A DNA stretch of 64,000 bases from positions 6,834,001 to 6,898,000 of the forward strand of contig CATNEN010000024.1 in assembly GCA_950097015.1 (NCBI GenBank), written 5' to 3'. This document shows, in pieces, positions 43,401 through 53,669 of this stretch. The stretch's first letter is position 1. Every line of letters starts with the position of its first letter. The DNA comes from Macrostomum hystrix. Its lineage: Eukaryota; Platyhelminthes; Macrostomidae. A model generated the notes under the pieces. That model saw only the letters and a program-made list of their open reading frames with translations, was not told the origin of the DNA and ran no database searches. The translations under genes were made by a program, and so were the position numbers.

Positions 43401-46249
43401 CTGTGATTGAATCAATTTGACTTCTCATTTGCTGAACCTGTCTTCATTGCAAATATCTCATCCCACCAGTCGCCTTAAATATTTAGCAATCCTCTTTAAA
43501 ATCTACCCCCACTCCTTTCAACCACCCCACTCCTTCAACCAACCCACTCCTTCAACCACCCCACTCCTTCAAACACCACACTCCTTCAACCACCCCACTC
43601 CTTCAACCACCACACTCCTTCAACCACCCCACTCCTTCAACCACCCCACTCCTTCAACCACCCCACTCCTTCAACCACCCCACTCCTTCAACCACCACAC
43701 TCCTTCAACCACCCCACTCCTTCAACCACCCCACTCCTTAAACCACCCCACTCCTTCAACCACCCCACTCCTTCAACCACCCCACTCCTTCAACCACCAC
43801 ACTCCTTCAACCACCCCACTCCTTCAAACACCACACTCCTTCAACCACCCCGCTCCTTCAACCACCCCACTCCTTCAACCACCCACTCCTTCAACCACCC
43901 ACTCCTTCAACCACCCCACTCCTCCAACCACCCACTCCTTCAACCACCCCACTCCTTCAACCACCCAACTCCTTCAACCACCCCACTCCTTCAACCACCA
44001 CACTCCTTCAACAACCCCGCTCCTTCAACCACCCCACTCCTTCAACCACCCCACTCCTTCAATCACCCCACTCCTTCAATCACCCCACTCCTCCAACCAC
44101 CACACTCCTTCAACCACCCCGCTCCTTCAACCACCACACTCCTTCAACCACCCCGCTCCTTCAACCACCCCACTCCTTCAACCACCCCACTCCTTCAACC
44201 ACCCCACTCCTTCAACCACCCCACTCCTTCAATCACCCCACTCCTTCAATCACCCCACTCCTCCAACCACCACACTCCTTCAACCACCCCGCTCCTTCAA
44301 CCACCACACTCCTTCAACCACCCCACTCCTTCAACAACCCCACTCCTTCAACCACCACACTCCTTCAACCACCACACTCCTTCAACCACCACACTCCTTC
44401 AACCACCCCACTCCTTCAACAACCCCGCTCCTTCAACCACCACACTCCTTCAACCACCCCACTCCTTCAACAACCCCGCTCCTTCAACCACCCCACTTCT
44501 TCAATCACCCCACTCCTCCAACCACCACACTCCTTCAACCACCCCGCTCCTTCAACCACCCCACTCCTTCAACCACCCCACTCCTTCAATCACCCCACTC
44601 CTTCAATCACCCCACTCCTTCAATCACCCCACTCCTTCAACCACCCCACTCCTTCAACCACCCCACTCCTTCAACCACCCCACTCCTTCAACCACCCCAC
44701 TCCTTCAACAACCCCGCTCCTTCAACCACCTCACTCCTTCAACAACCCCGCTCCTTCAACCACCCCACTCCTTCAATCACCCCACTCCTTCAACCACCCC
44801 ACTCCTTCAATCACCCCACTCCTTCAATCACCCCACTCCTTCAACCACCCCACTCCTTCAACCACCCCACTCCTTCAACCAACCCAATCTTGCAGCGACG
44901 CCACTACTCTAACCATACTACTCCATCAAACCCAAAATCCTCTAACCAACCGGCTCTACTTCTATAAAATTACACATCTACAACACGTTCCTATAAAAAG
45001 ATGGGTAAAAAATTTGATTTCATTGACTGACGCGAACAAAGCTGCAGCATCTCCTGCCTCGTTGAGAACATAAGTTCCTCGCCGCGATAACTGAAAAGGT
45101 TGAAGAAATGAATCTGCTTAATTACAGAAAAATTTTGGAGATAAAAAAAATCCCTAGTAGTGAGAAATATGCACCGTTAATACTCAGTTGATTCTGCGTG
45201 GCATGGATAGACAGTTTGAGCTCGGCCTCTGAAAGATTGAAAATTGAATTTTCATGTGTAGGCTACCGAACTCGACTTAAAAAATCCCGAACCCGATCTC
45301 AAAGATCCCAAACCCGATCTAAAAGATCCCTTTCCTGATCTAAAAGATCCCGAACCCGATATTGAAGATCCCGAACCCGATATTGAAGATCCCGAACCTG
45401 ATCTCCAAAATCCCGACCCCGATCTCAAAGATCCCGAACCTGATCTCAAAGACCCCGAACTCGATCTCAAAGTTCCCGAACTCGACTTCAAAAATCCCGA
45501 ACCCGATCTCAAAGTTCTTGAACGCAATCTCAAAGATCCCGAACCTGATCTCAAAGATCCCGAACCCGATTTTGAAGATCCCGAACCGGATCTAAAAGAC
45601 CCCGAACCCGATCTCAAAGTTCTTGAACGCAATCTCAAAGATCCCGAACCTGATCTTAAAGATCCCGAACCCGATTTTGAAGATCCCGAACCCGATCTAA
45701 AAGACCCCGAACCCGATCTCAAAGTTCCTGAACGCAATCTCAAAGATCCCGAACCTAATCTCAAAGATCCCGAACCCGATTTTGAAGATCCCGAACTCGA
45801 TATTGAAGATCCCGAACTCGATATTTAAGATCCCGAACCTGATCTCAAAGATCCCGAACATGATTTCGAAGATCCCGAACTCGATATTGAAGATCCCGAA
45901 CCCGATATGAAGATCCCGAACCCGATCTCAAAGATGCCTAACTACACACTCAAAAGCTCTAAAATGGCTTCAATTTCTCCCTATCAAAAATCCTTCCCAA
46001 TGTCTTCGTTGGGCAGATTGTCTCACCGCCTGCGGTGTTTCGTCCAGCTGCCGAGGACGCCACCGAATTGGTCTCCGCCACCGTTGATGTCATAATTGAC
46101 GCTTGATTAGCCGCTGTTTTCTCTTTTATTGACTCAATTCCGACCTGTATTGTTACAGCTGCTGCTGCTGCTGCTTGCTGGCGACTAGAAGCGGCGGATG
46201 TGGAACTGGCAGTGTCGGAATGAAGCAACTGCCAGCTAGCGCGGGGCAT
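40481..46249 (-). CDS. C2-domain and PH-like domain protein, seven exons
   Basis: Exons 46249-46027, 45228-45175, 45090-45028, 43370-43094, 42674-42329, 41358-41031 and 40614-40481 all have GT-AG borders and matching phases, giving 474 residues. The ATG at 46249 is a choice; earlier exons are possible. Residues about 75-215 form a C2-like sandwich (LKLSIHATQNQL, VIAARNLCSQ, INLQISFYPEG, TQVVPDTDFPLYNEHFVL, LLISVWNQ) interrupted by a polyGln loop. A Ser/Arg/Gln-rich linker follows. Residues about 325-470 look like a PH domain: MHCGPIQLLERGKSSEARGF, FLFPDSLIIAA, DVYLQLAGDCNRLHVLRL and the final helix SRSWCRRIQEHL. This would be a membrane-phosphoinositide-linked signalling adaptor. I do not recognise the family. 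The donor of the third exon (GTCAAT) is weak. Confidence 0.7.
40796..40880 (-). repeat. dispersed repeat copy 1
   Basis: On the minus strand, GGGCAATGGCGCATCATTGG, GGAGGCGATTCCG and TTGACTCCTGTGCACAG follow in the same order as in 62204-62330, allowing for one gap. It lies in the last intron of the C2/PH gene. A TTA microsatellite at 40893-40925 follows. Confidence 0.6.
40893..40925 (+). repeat. TTA trinucleotide microsatellite
   Basis: A run of about ten ATT units with one imperfection, in the last intron of the C2/PH gene. Confidence 0.9.
41888..42280 (+). repeat. 19-bp minisatellite in an intron of the C2/PH gene
   Basis: About 20 copies of CCTCACTCCACAACAGCCA with variants (CCTTCACTCC, ATTCCAAAGC, AATCACACTCC). 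It fills most of the intron between the fifth and sixth exons. The long plus-strand frame through it is a product of the repeat. Confidence 0.95.
42710..42890 (+). repeat. 21-bp minisatellite in an intron of the C2/PH gene
   Basis: About eight copies of a 21-bp unit containing CCTGATCCCACCTGAATGA, next to the acceptor of the fifth exon on the minus strand. Variants are ATGATACC and CACACC. Confidence 0.95.
43503..44885 (+). repeat. 17-bp minisatellite in an intron of the C2/PH gene
   Basis: About 81 copies of CCACCCCACTCCTTCAA. The plus strand of the unit has no G at all. Because 17 is not a multiple of three, the 516-codon open frame through it reads a 17-residue periodic peptide; all three frames are open, so it is not evidence of a gene. 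Confidence 0.97.
45265..45940 (+). repeat. 21-bp minisatellite in the first intron of the C2/PH gene
   Basis: About 32 copies of a 21-bp unit containing GATCCCGAACCCGATCTCAA. Variants (TTTTGAA, ATTGAA, GACCCCGAAC, CTTGAACGCAAT) group into blocks of several units that themselves repeat, so there is second-order structure. Open frames on both strands are by-products of the 7-codon period. Confidence 0.96.
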
Positions 46250-46787
46250 AGCGGGACCGAATTAACACAAAATCAGCAGAAGCAGCCGCGGCAGCAGCAA
46301 AAGAGGTAGGTGCGCAGGTGCTGAGCTGTTCCGCTCTCCTTTCTTCCGCGCGCAGGAAATTGATGATGGGAGGTGCGACCGGCGCTCAGCGTTTTTTAGG
46401 AATTCGTCTTGTCGACGGTGATAATTTCTTTTCTTGTGTATTTTCGCCGCCGACTGCGATCACTCCCCTTTAGCATTCAATCTCCCACAAACCCTTGGTC
46501 CTCTCTCTTTGGTCAGTTTTTTTCAGTCGAGTTATTCGGTCTGCCGAACCGGCCTGATTGGCTGATCTGCTTTTTCTTCTAGTCTGTTTCGTTTCTTTTG
46601 TTGTTTTTCAGTTTTTTTTTCTTTTTCTCCCGTTGTCCGCTCTGGCTGGTATCGCTTTCCAAAAACCTGGCTTCAAGTGTTAGCTGCTGCCTGCATAGCT
46701 ACTATAATATTATCTAGCGAAAAAGTACTTGTTTTTCACCATCAATAAATGTTCATAGTACTAGAAGGTCTTTTTTAACTATTTGAT
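46250..46787. promoter_or_regulatory. gap upstream of the C2/PH gene
   Basis: About 540 bases between the chosen start codon of the C2/PH gene and the next minisatellite. It is CpG-richer than the surroundings near 46,300-46,460 and then T-rich on the plus strand. It could hold the promoter or a 5' exon; I see no TATA box that I would trust. Confidence 0.3.
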
Positions 46788-46799
46788 TTGTTCTCTTCT

Positions 46800-47310
46800 G
46801 TCACAGCATCATTCTCAGTCACTCTAAATAATTCTCAGTCACTCTGCATGATTTCAGTCACTCTGCATCATTCTCAGGCACTCTGCATGATTCTCAGTCA
46901 CTCTAAATCATTCTCAGTCATTCTGCATCATTCTCAGTCACTCTGCATCATTCTCAGTCACTCTGCATCATTCTCAGTCACTCTGCATCATTCTCAGTCA
47001 CTCTGCATCATTCTCAGTCACTCTGCATCATTCTCAGTCACTCTGCATCATTCTCAGTCACTCTGCATCATTCTCAGTCACTCTGCATCATTCTCAGTCA
47101 CTCTGCATCATTCTCAGTCACTCTGCATCATTCTCAGTCACTCTGCATCATTCTCAGTCACTCTGCATCATTCTCAGTCACTCTGCATCATTCTCAGTCA
47201 CTCTGCATCAATAACTATCACTCTGCATGATTCTCAGTCACTCTGCATCAATCTCAGTCACTCTGCATCATTTTTAGTCACTCTGCATCATTCTCAGTCA
47301 CTCTGTTTCA
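46800..47310 (+). repeat. 20-bp minisatellite
   Basis: About 25 copies of CATTCTCAGTCACTCTGCAT, very homogeneous in the middle (46,920-47,200) and variable at both ends. It lies upstream of the C2/PH gene. Confidence 0.97.
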
Positions 47311-47337
47311 CTCACTGTCTCTATCTCTCTATCTATT

Positions 47338-47843
47338 TGCAGGGGGGCCCGGGGCACTTGTCGCACAAGCGATGGAGCGGCACGCCCCCAGACCGGCGAA
47401 CTAGGCGCTTAGCGCCCATCGCGCCGCCTCCCCTGAGCAGGCACCACACACAGCAGCACAGACCAGCCGGGGAGGGCAGGAGGCATCCAGAATAGGCAGC
47501 AGTGCCCCCCACTTCCAGCCCCACTCGCACAGAGCATATCAAGCCGGGGCGGAATGCTGATAAGAAATCAGTCCTCAGGGGGGGGCGGGTGATGAGTGTA
47601 CACTTATCCAATCGCGCTGACGGAAATCCAGAAAGCGCGCGGCGGTGTACACCCGCCCCCAGCCTCCCCCCGCAGGGCCTCACGCCCCAGCGCCAACGCA
47701 CACAACTCACACAACGCAGAACAGGCACACAGAAGGTAGGAGCGAAGCTATTATTTGAAGCTTTGATTGCACGAAATATGGTGCACCTCCGCCGATCGCT
47801 ACTGTCCAAACCCACAAACAAGTCGCGAAATTAATCGTGACTT
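47338..47843 (-). repeat. GC-rich stretch, possible body of a SINE
   Basis: About 500 bases of GC-rich sequence with runs of G and C, immediately following (minus strand) the tRNA-like head at 47844-47910. Overlapping frames on both strands have no family resemblance. It is probably the body of a non-autonomous retroelement or an unrelated CpG-rich element. Confidence 0.35.
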
Positions 47844-47910
47844 GAAGGAAGATTCGAACTAGCGTCCATTGGAGTGCGAGGCAGCGACGCTAGCCGCTGA
47901 CCCACTCGCC
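47844..47910 (-). mobile_element. tRNA-derived SINE head
   Basis: On the minus strand, TGGGTCAGCGGCTAG fits a pol III A box and AGTTCGAATCT fits a B box, at tRNA spacing (about 35 bases). The flanking acceptor-stem sequences do not pair well, so it is a tRNA-derived SINE head or tRNA relic and not a functional tRNA gene. Confidence 0.65.
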
Positions 47911-47916
47911 CACACA

Positions 47917-47955
47917 CCTGTGTGAGCGAGTGCCTGCGTACAGTATCTGTGTGCG
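47917..47955 (-). repeat. dispersed repeat fragment, copy 2
   Basis: CTGTGTGAGCGAGTGCCTGC and GTACAGTATCTGTG match 40798-40834 (same plus-strand orientation) with few changes. It directly abuts the tRNA-like head, so the two may be parts of one element. Confidence 0.5.
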
Positions 47956-48469
47956 TGTGTGCTCACTGTCACTCTGTTTTATTCGTCCCTTCGCTTAACT
48001 GTCTTTATTTGCTGCAGTCGTGACTTTTGCAAAAATTACACTCGCTGTTCTGTCAGCCTATAGCAGAATGCAAGGGCCTTGAATGACTGCGCCAATAAAC
48101 TTTATAAGGCCACAAATTTTCACCTTTCCTAGAAACATACTCTCCTAGAAGCAGTTACGCAACATTTTTCTGAGTGGCAAAGCAATTTAGTGCCCGCAAA
48201 CCGCTGACGCTTTGACCGCCCGGCGTGATGAAGTGGCCGACAAGCCTTGCGCACGGGGATACCTTTTGACATTTAGGCTAGTGCCAGCATGCCATGGCAA
48301 CTAAAATCACTCAGCCTGCTCCCTTTCCTGTCCTTCCCTCAAGCATAGCCTAGGTTGGACACCTAAGCCAACTGTAAGAAAAGTACTGAATTATTTTGCT
48401 AAATCCAAGCTTTCAGTGAAGAAGCTGAATTGTTTCATTCCAAAAAACATTTTGCTCATGCGAATCAAC
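47956..48469. other. non-coding gap
   Basis: No gene, repeat or RNA that I can support. Confidence 0.5.
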
Positions 48470-49295
48470 TCACAGTGACAGATCAGCAGCTCAGTCAGTC
48501 ACCAGCTCACAGTGACAGATCAGCAGCTCAGTCAGTCAGTCACCAGCTCACAGTGACAGATCAGCAGCTCAGTCAGTCAGTCACCAGCTCACAGTGACAG
48601 ATCAGCAGCTCAGTCAGTCAGTCACCAGCTCACAGTGACAGATCAGCAGCTCAGTCAGTCACCAGCTCACAGTGACAGATCAGCAGCTCAGTCAGTCAGT
48701 CACCAGCTCACAGTGACAGATCAGCAGCTCAGTCAGTCACCAGCTCACAGTGACAGATCAGCAGCTCAGTCAGTCAGTCACCAGCTCACAGTGACAGATC
48801 AGCAGCTCAGTCAGTCAGTCACCAGCTCACAGTGACAGATCAGCAGCTCAGTCAGTCAGTCACCAGCTCACAGTGACAGATCAGCAGCTCAGTCAGTCAG
48901 TCACCAGCTCACAGTGACAGATCAGCAGCTCAGTCAGTCAGTCACCAGCTCACAGTGACAGATCAGCAGCTCAGTCAGTCACCAGCTCACAGTGACAGAT
49001 CAGCAGCTCAGTCAGTCAGTCACCAGCTCACAGTGACAGATCAGCAGCTCAGTCAGTCAGTCACCAGCTCACAGTGACAGATCAGCAGCTCAGTCAGTCA
49101 GTCACCAGCTCACAGTGACAGATCAGCAGCTCAGTCAGTCAGTCACCAGCTCACAGTGACAGATCAGCAGCTCAGTCAGTCACCAGCTCACAGTGACAGA
49201 TCAGCAGCTCAGTCAGTCACCAGCTCACAGTGACAGATCAGCAGCTCAGTCAGTCACCAGCTCACAGTGGCAGATCAGCAGCTCAGTCAGTCACG
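48470..49295 (+). repeat. 37/41-bp minisatellite
   Basis: About 21 copies of a unit with CACAGTGACAGATCAGCAGC followed by two or three CAGT tetranucleotides and CACCAGCT. The unit is 41 bp with three CAGT and 37 bp with two, so slippage of a tetranucleotide occurs inside a larger tandem repeat. Confidence 0.95.
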
Positions 49296-50916
49296 CAGAA
49301 AATGACAAGCTGGTGGCAAATCACTAAGACAAAAAATGTCTACACAATGGCCTCAGTGCGTAAGAAGGAACATTGGAATTTTCGTGTCTGCTTGTCATCG
49401 AACGCAGCGATGCAGTGTGGTGTCTGTAGGGTTGGTACAGGTTTAGTGTAATGGATAACTACATGACGGCCAGATCCTATGCACCCATAGCTGTTTTATT
49501 GACCCAAGAAGAAAGACAGAGAGAGGCAAGACAGGCAGAAGTGGGGATCAGTAGCACACCTTGCCTAGTCGCTAATTGGCAAACTGCAGGCTCAGCTAAT
49601 TGCTGATAGCTAAGCCTCAGCTGCCTACAACGGAGACGGGAGATCGAGGGATATTAGTTGGGATTATCTCCCCTCCTATATCCCTTCCGCAATCTTATAG
49701 TGACTTGTTCATCTGCAAACTGCATTCTTTGACTTGTCTTCTGCTTTTTTGGAGATTCGAAAAGTTTGTGCCTCTCGGCCCCTCTTCCCAACGTCCTAAC
49801 CCAGCGCAGAAGCTAGTTTTTTCTGCCACCGACTGTCCATAAATACGCGGGTTTTCAATTACCGACCTGTACAGAAATGGCCCTTTTATTTGCGCCAAAC
49901 ACGGGCTGTGATTAAAACTTTTCTCTTTTAAATTTTAATGGGACTTTTTGCCATAGAAGACTTCATAAGTTGCTTTAACTTCAAGATGTACTTTTAGGTT
50001 ACCTGGAACAATATTCCTTTCATCTGCCTGCAATGTCCTCACATCTCTGTCACAAGGCACGCTTCCCGTTTCCTTTCACTCTCATTTCATTCCTGTCACT
50101 CAAGCTCCCATACCACTTTTTCATTACAATTATTTCCCAATCGGTGATTGGCATTGTACTTTTTGCTGTTAAATAAATAAGCGCAATTACTCGTAGTTTA
50201 TCTACCTTCACAAATGCATACTACTTCATTTCAGTACTATTGTAAGAATTCCATCAGACTGTATATTGAATGATTCTCAGTTATCATGAAATAGTATACA
50301 CATAAATTTGAAAATAAAAATTGTTAGCACAGTACAGTTAAGAACAGTTTTTTCGAAGCTTTCTCAGCTACATGGGGAGTAATTTAGAGTTAGCAGGATT
50401 TGAGTAGTGATTAGGGTAGGAACGATACACTGCTACTCAACAGTGCTACATTCCAGCAGATGATGAAGTTAGAGAGGAAAAGTGAGAAGACCTACAATAC
50501 AGGTGTGGTTACATTAGCTGTAGGGATTGCAGAATGTTTCTGAGCAGTGATTTCCTGCCCTTTTGATGCTCAACATGGACTGCGCCAGATCTCAAAGAGA
50601 TTTATTGTCACAGGATGTTGACTGCAGAGGTGTCAAAGAATGCTAGAAGCAATGAAAAGTAAAATTTGCTTTAATTAAAGGAAAACTAATTACTATCACC
50701 AAAAATTTAAAGTTTTTTAAAATATATTATTTCGAGTTTAATTAACATTCGTTAGGGCCTTTGAGATCTGGCACATCTTCTGGAGACAATTCTGCCCACT
50801 CCGCTGACTCCAGAGTAGTCGAATACATTCAGTCTCTCGGTAGTTGGTATTTTTATAACTGACAGTCATGCGTATTTAAAACAAAGAAAGTCAAACGGTT
50901 GGCAGTCGTCAAGAGT
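49296..50916. other. non-coding stretch downstream of the KChIP-like gene
   Basis: 1.6 kb without a gene I can support. It contains an inverted repeat pair: TGCGCCAGATCTCAAAG at 50581-50597 and its near complement at 50759-50775. A copy of the dispersed repeat lies at 50764-50816. The 3' untranslated part of the KChIP-like transcript should lie here (left of 50917). Confidence 0.45.
50764..50816 (+). repeat. dispersed repeat copy 4
   Basis: TCTGGCACATCTTCTGGAG and GACAATTCTGCCCACTCCGC followed by TGACTCC match the order of blocks in 62216-62286 with a deletion of about 25 bases. Confidence 0.5.
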
Positions 50917-51576
50917 TCACCAACAGGTGTCAAACACCTCCAGGCCCTTCATGATGATTGGCGAGCTGCGGCAGTAGCGCAGAAAGTCGTCGCAGGTCAC
51001 TGCCCCCTTGCCATCGGCGTCCATCAGCGCGAAGATGTGCTCGGCGTGCTCCTGGACACTGCGAGCCGAGTCGCGACCCTTAGCCTGGCCTCCTAGAAGT
51101 TCGTAGACAGACTGCAGGAACTGCCCAATCTCCTCTCGACTGAGCGTCCCGTCCAGATTAACGTCGTATAGACGAAAGATCCACACAATCTTGTCCTGGA
51201 CGCTGCCTCTAGCCAGCTGTGACAGCCACATGACGTACTGGTGAAACGGCAGCGCTTGCCGCTTGTCAACGTCCAGCCAGTTGAAGACAATCCTGGCGAA
51301 TGGCGCCGGATTGCCGAAGGGGAACAGCTGGGAGAAGATGGCGCAGACGTGCTCCTCGCGCACTACCCCGGTCGGGCAGTCCTGCTTGAAGCCGCGGTAG
51401 ATCAGGCGCAGTTCCCGCTCGCTGAACTTCGATCGCTGGGCTAGCAACCGGATTGGCGGCGGCTTGTATCTATGGCAACCGTTGCTAGGTGTCGCGGAGC
51501 CTTGGTGCGAATCCATGTCGTTGGCGATCAGGCTATCTGAGAGGATCAGTGAAATGGACGAGTTAATAATCCCCAT
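50917..51576 (-). CDS. KChIP/neuronal calcium sensor-type EF-hand protein, intronless
   Basis: A 219-residue protein with a perfect Kozak start (AACCATGG) and an N-myristoylation signal, MGIINS (Gly2, Ser6). From about residue 50 it follows the KChIP pattern: FSERELRLIYRGFKQDCPTG, a degenerate EF1, FPFGNPAPFARIVFNWLD, then EF2 with a degraded loop (DVDKRQALPFHQ). EF3 is canonical (DVNLDGTLSREE), and EF4 is unusual (DADGKGAVTCDD, Lys at position 5 and Asp at 12). The end is IIMKGLEVFD. Family members bind Kv4 channels and tune A-type currents, or act as calcium sensors at membranes. The whole protein is in one exon, while vertebrate KChIP genes have many introns. I am sure of the superfamily, less sure of KChIP against other NCS proteins. 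Confidence 0.9.
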   Translation of the reverse strand: MGIINSSISLILSDSLIANDMDSHQGSATPSNGCHRYKPPPIRLLAQRSKFSERELRLIYRGFKQDCPTGVVREEHVCAIFSQLFPFGNPAPFARIVFNWLDVDKRQALPFHQYVMWLSQLARGSVQDKIVWIFRLYDVNLDGTLSREEIGQFLQSVYELLGGQAKGRDSARSVQEHAEHIFALMDADGKGAVTCDDFLRYCRSSPIIMKGLEVFDTCW

Positions 51577-52030
51577 GGTTGACGTGACAGTGGATTGGAC
51601 AGTGACTGTCTTGCTTTCTAAAAGCCAATGGTCTCAAGATCTGAGCACACTCTCTTCGCCTATCTGAGGACAGAAAAAAACAGAAAGCAAAGAGTTTCTG
51701 AGTGCGCAGGGAACTCGACTCCCAGCGACTCGGCACTTCACAGATTAATGAGTGTGCTCAAGTTGAGTAGCGCTCGAAATATCCTTTTAGAAGCAGATAC
51801 TGCTCCAACTCCACCCGAGGATACCTTGAACGCAGTGACTCTGTAGGCTCGCCTCTGTGTGCGAATTTTCGCTCTTCCTGGACAGCTCTTCGCGCGGACA
51901 CTTCTTCAAGTCTTCTTCCTAAAGAAGCAATTTCAAAGCTAACAGCCCGTGCAGTAGCTTATTGAAAAGAAAATGACAGTTTACATAGTCATTCAGCAAA
52001 AGGAAGCCTTCATTATTTAGTACGTACAGA
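51577..52030. promoter_or_regulatory. gap upstream of the KChIP-like gene
   Basis: The 5' flank of the KChIP-like gene up to the next minisatellite. No TATA box in a convincing place and no other gene seen. An unspliced leader or a 5' non-coding exon could lie here. Confidence 0.3.
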
Positions 52031-52049
52031 TATCGCACTCATTCTTCAG

Positions 52050-53100
52050 CTGTGTCACATTAATTATTCAGTACAGGTGTCACATTCTTTCCTCAGTTGG
52101 GGTGTGCACAGTCATTCTTTAGTACAGGTGTCAAAGTCATTATTCAGTACAGGTGTCAAAGTCATTCTTTAGTAGAGGTGTCAAAGTCATTTTTCAGTAC
52201 AGGTGTCAGAGTCATTCTTCAGTACAGGTGTCAAAGTCATTTTTCAGTACAGGTGTCAGAGTCATTCTTCAGTACAGGTGTCAAAGTCATTATTAAGTAC
52301 AGGTGTCAAAGTCATTCTTTAGTACAGGTGTCAAAGTCATTATTAAGTACAGGTGTCAAAGTCATTATTCAGTACAGGTGTCAGAGTCATTCTTCAGTAC
52401 AGGTGTCAAAGTCATTATTAAGTACAGGTGTCAAAGTCATTCTTTAGTACATGTGTCAAAGTCATTTTTCAGTACAGGTGTCAAAATCATTCTTTAGTAC
52501 AGGTGTCAAAGTCATTCTTTAGTACATGTGTCAAAGTCATTTTTCAGTACAGGTGTCAAAATCATTCTTTAGTACAGGTGTCAAAGTCATTCTTCAGTAC
52601 AGGTGTCAAAGTCATTCTTCAGTACAGGTGTCAAAGTCATTCTTCATTACAGGTGTCAAAGTCATTCTTCAGTACAGGTGTCAAAGTCATTCTTTAGTAC
52701 AGGTGTCAAAGTCATTCTTCAGTACAGGTGAACACAGTCATTATTCAGTACAGGTGAACACAGTCATTATTCATTACAGGTGAACACAGTCATTATTCAG
52801 TACAGGTGAACACAGTCATTATTCATTACAGGTGAACACAGTCATTATTCATTACAGTTGTCGAAGTCATTATTCAGTACAGGTGTCAAAGCCATTCTTC
52901 AGTACAGGTGTCAAAGTCATTATTCAGTACAGGTGTCAAAGCCATTCTTCAGTACAGGTGTCAAAGTCACTATTCAGTACAGGTGTCAAAGTCATTCTTT
53001 AGTACAGGTGTCAAAGTCACTATTCAGTACAGGTGTCAAAGTCATTCTTTAGTACAGGTGTCAAAGTCATTATTAAGTACAGGTGTCAAAGTCATTCTTT
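52050..53100 (+). repeat. 25-bp minisatellite
   Basis: About 41 copies of a unit containing CATTCTTCAGTACAGGTGTC. Variants (ATTATTAAG, CTTTAG, AACACAGTC, CATTACAGG) form blocks; 52720-52850 is a run of AACACAGT variants. Open frames through it are by-products. Confidence 0.96.
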
Positions 53101-53669
53101 GGTGCCTTTTTCATCTGAGCCAATATTTTAACCACAATATGAGCACGTCTTATGAGTAATTGCAGCCACTTTCACACAACAATATTTACTGTGAAGTCTC
53201 CTCTGGGATGAGCTGCTGGTAGAAGTCGGTCAGTGGCCTACTCAAACTCTTCTCATTCTGAGTCTCATCAAGGCTCAGCACTTTTCCATGCGGGCTTCTT
53301 TCTAAAAGAAATGATTTTTCACTTGAGTAGGATAAAAGACTTTCTTAGAATTGGAGTTAGGAAGAATCCTGGGCGTGGGATAAGAATATTTTGGGCCGAG
53401 CAGCGCTCATTATCTTTCGAGGCTTAGAAGTGCAGACACTTTGAGTAATTGCTTCGACTCCAGTAAACAGTCTTTTTTCAGACGGATTTTCTGCTACTTA
53501 CATTGTCTTCTTCTACTAGTGGAAAGCTATATTTGACCATCAAGTTCCAAGATCCAAAGCTGCTCCAAATAAATTCTAAGTAGCATAATAATCATTCAAG
53601 CTAATTTTAGGCTGCTAAAAGTCCATTACTTTATTTTTAGATTCATTCAGTTTTCGGTTTCTGGTAAGT
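53101..53669. other. non-coding gap
   Basis: 570 bases between two arrays with no gene or repeat that I can support. Confidence 0.45.

Noticed and set aside
43417-44967. 516-residue Pro/Ser/Thr protein
   Set aside because: It is the readout of a G-free 17-bp minisatellite inside an intron; the peptide period (17) follows from three units.
46788-47495. 235-residue plus-strand frame
   Set aside because: Mostly the 20-bp minisatellite; the tail overlaps the GC-rich SINE-like region.
47333-47834. Two overlapping Cys/Arg-rich frames on opposite strands
   Set aside because: GC-rich sequence with few stops next to a SINE head; no family resemblance.
47844-47910. Functional tRNA gene
   Set aside because: A and B boxes fit, but the acceptor stem does not pair and no clear anticodon loop forms.
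49440-49900. LTR of a retrotransposon
   Set aside because: TGTAATGG and nearby motifs suggested one, but no second copy or primer-binding site was found.
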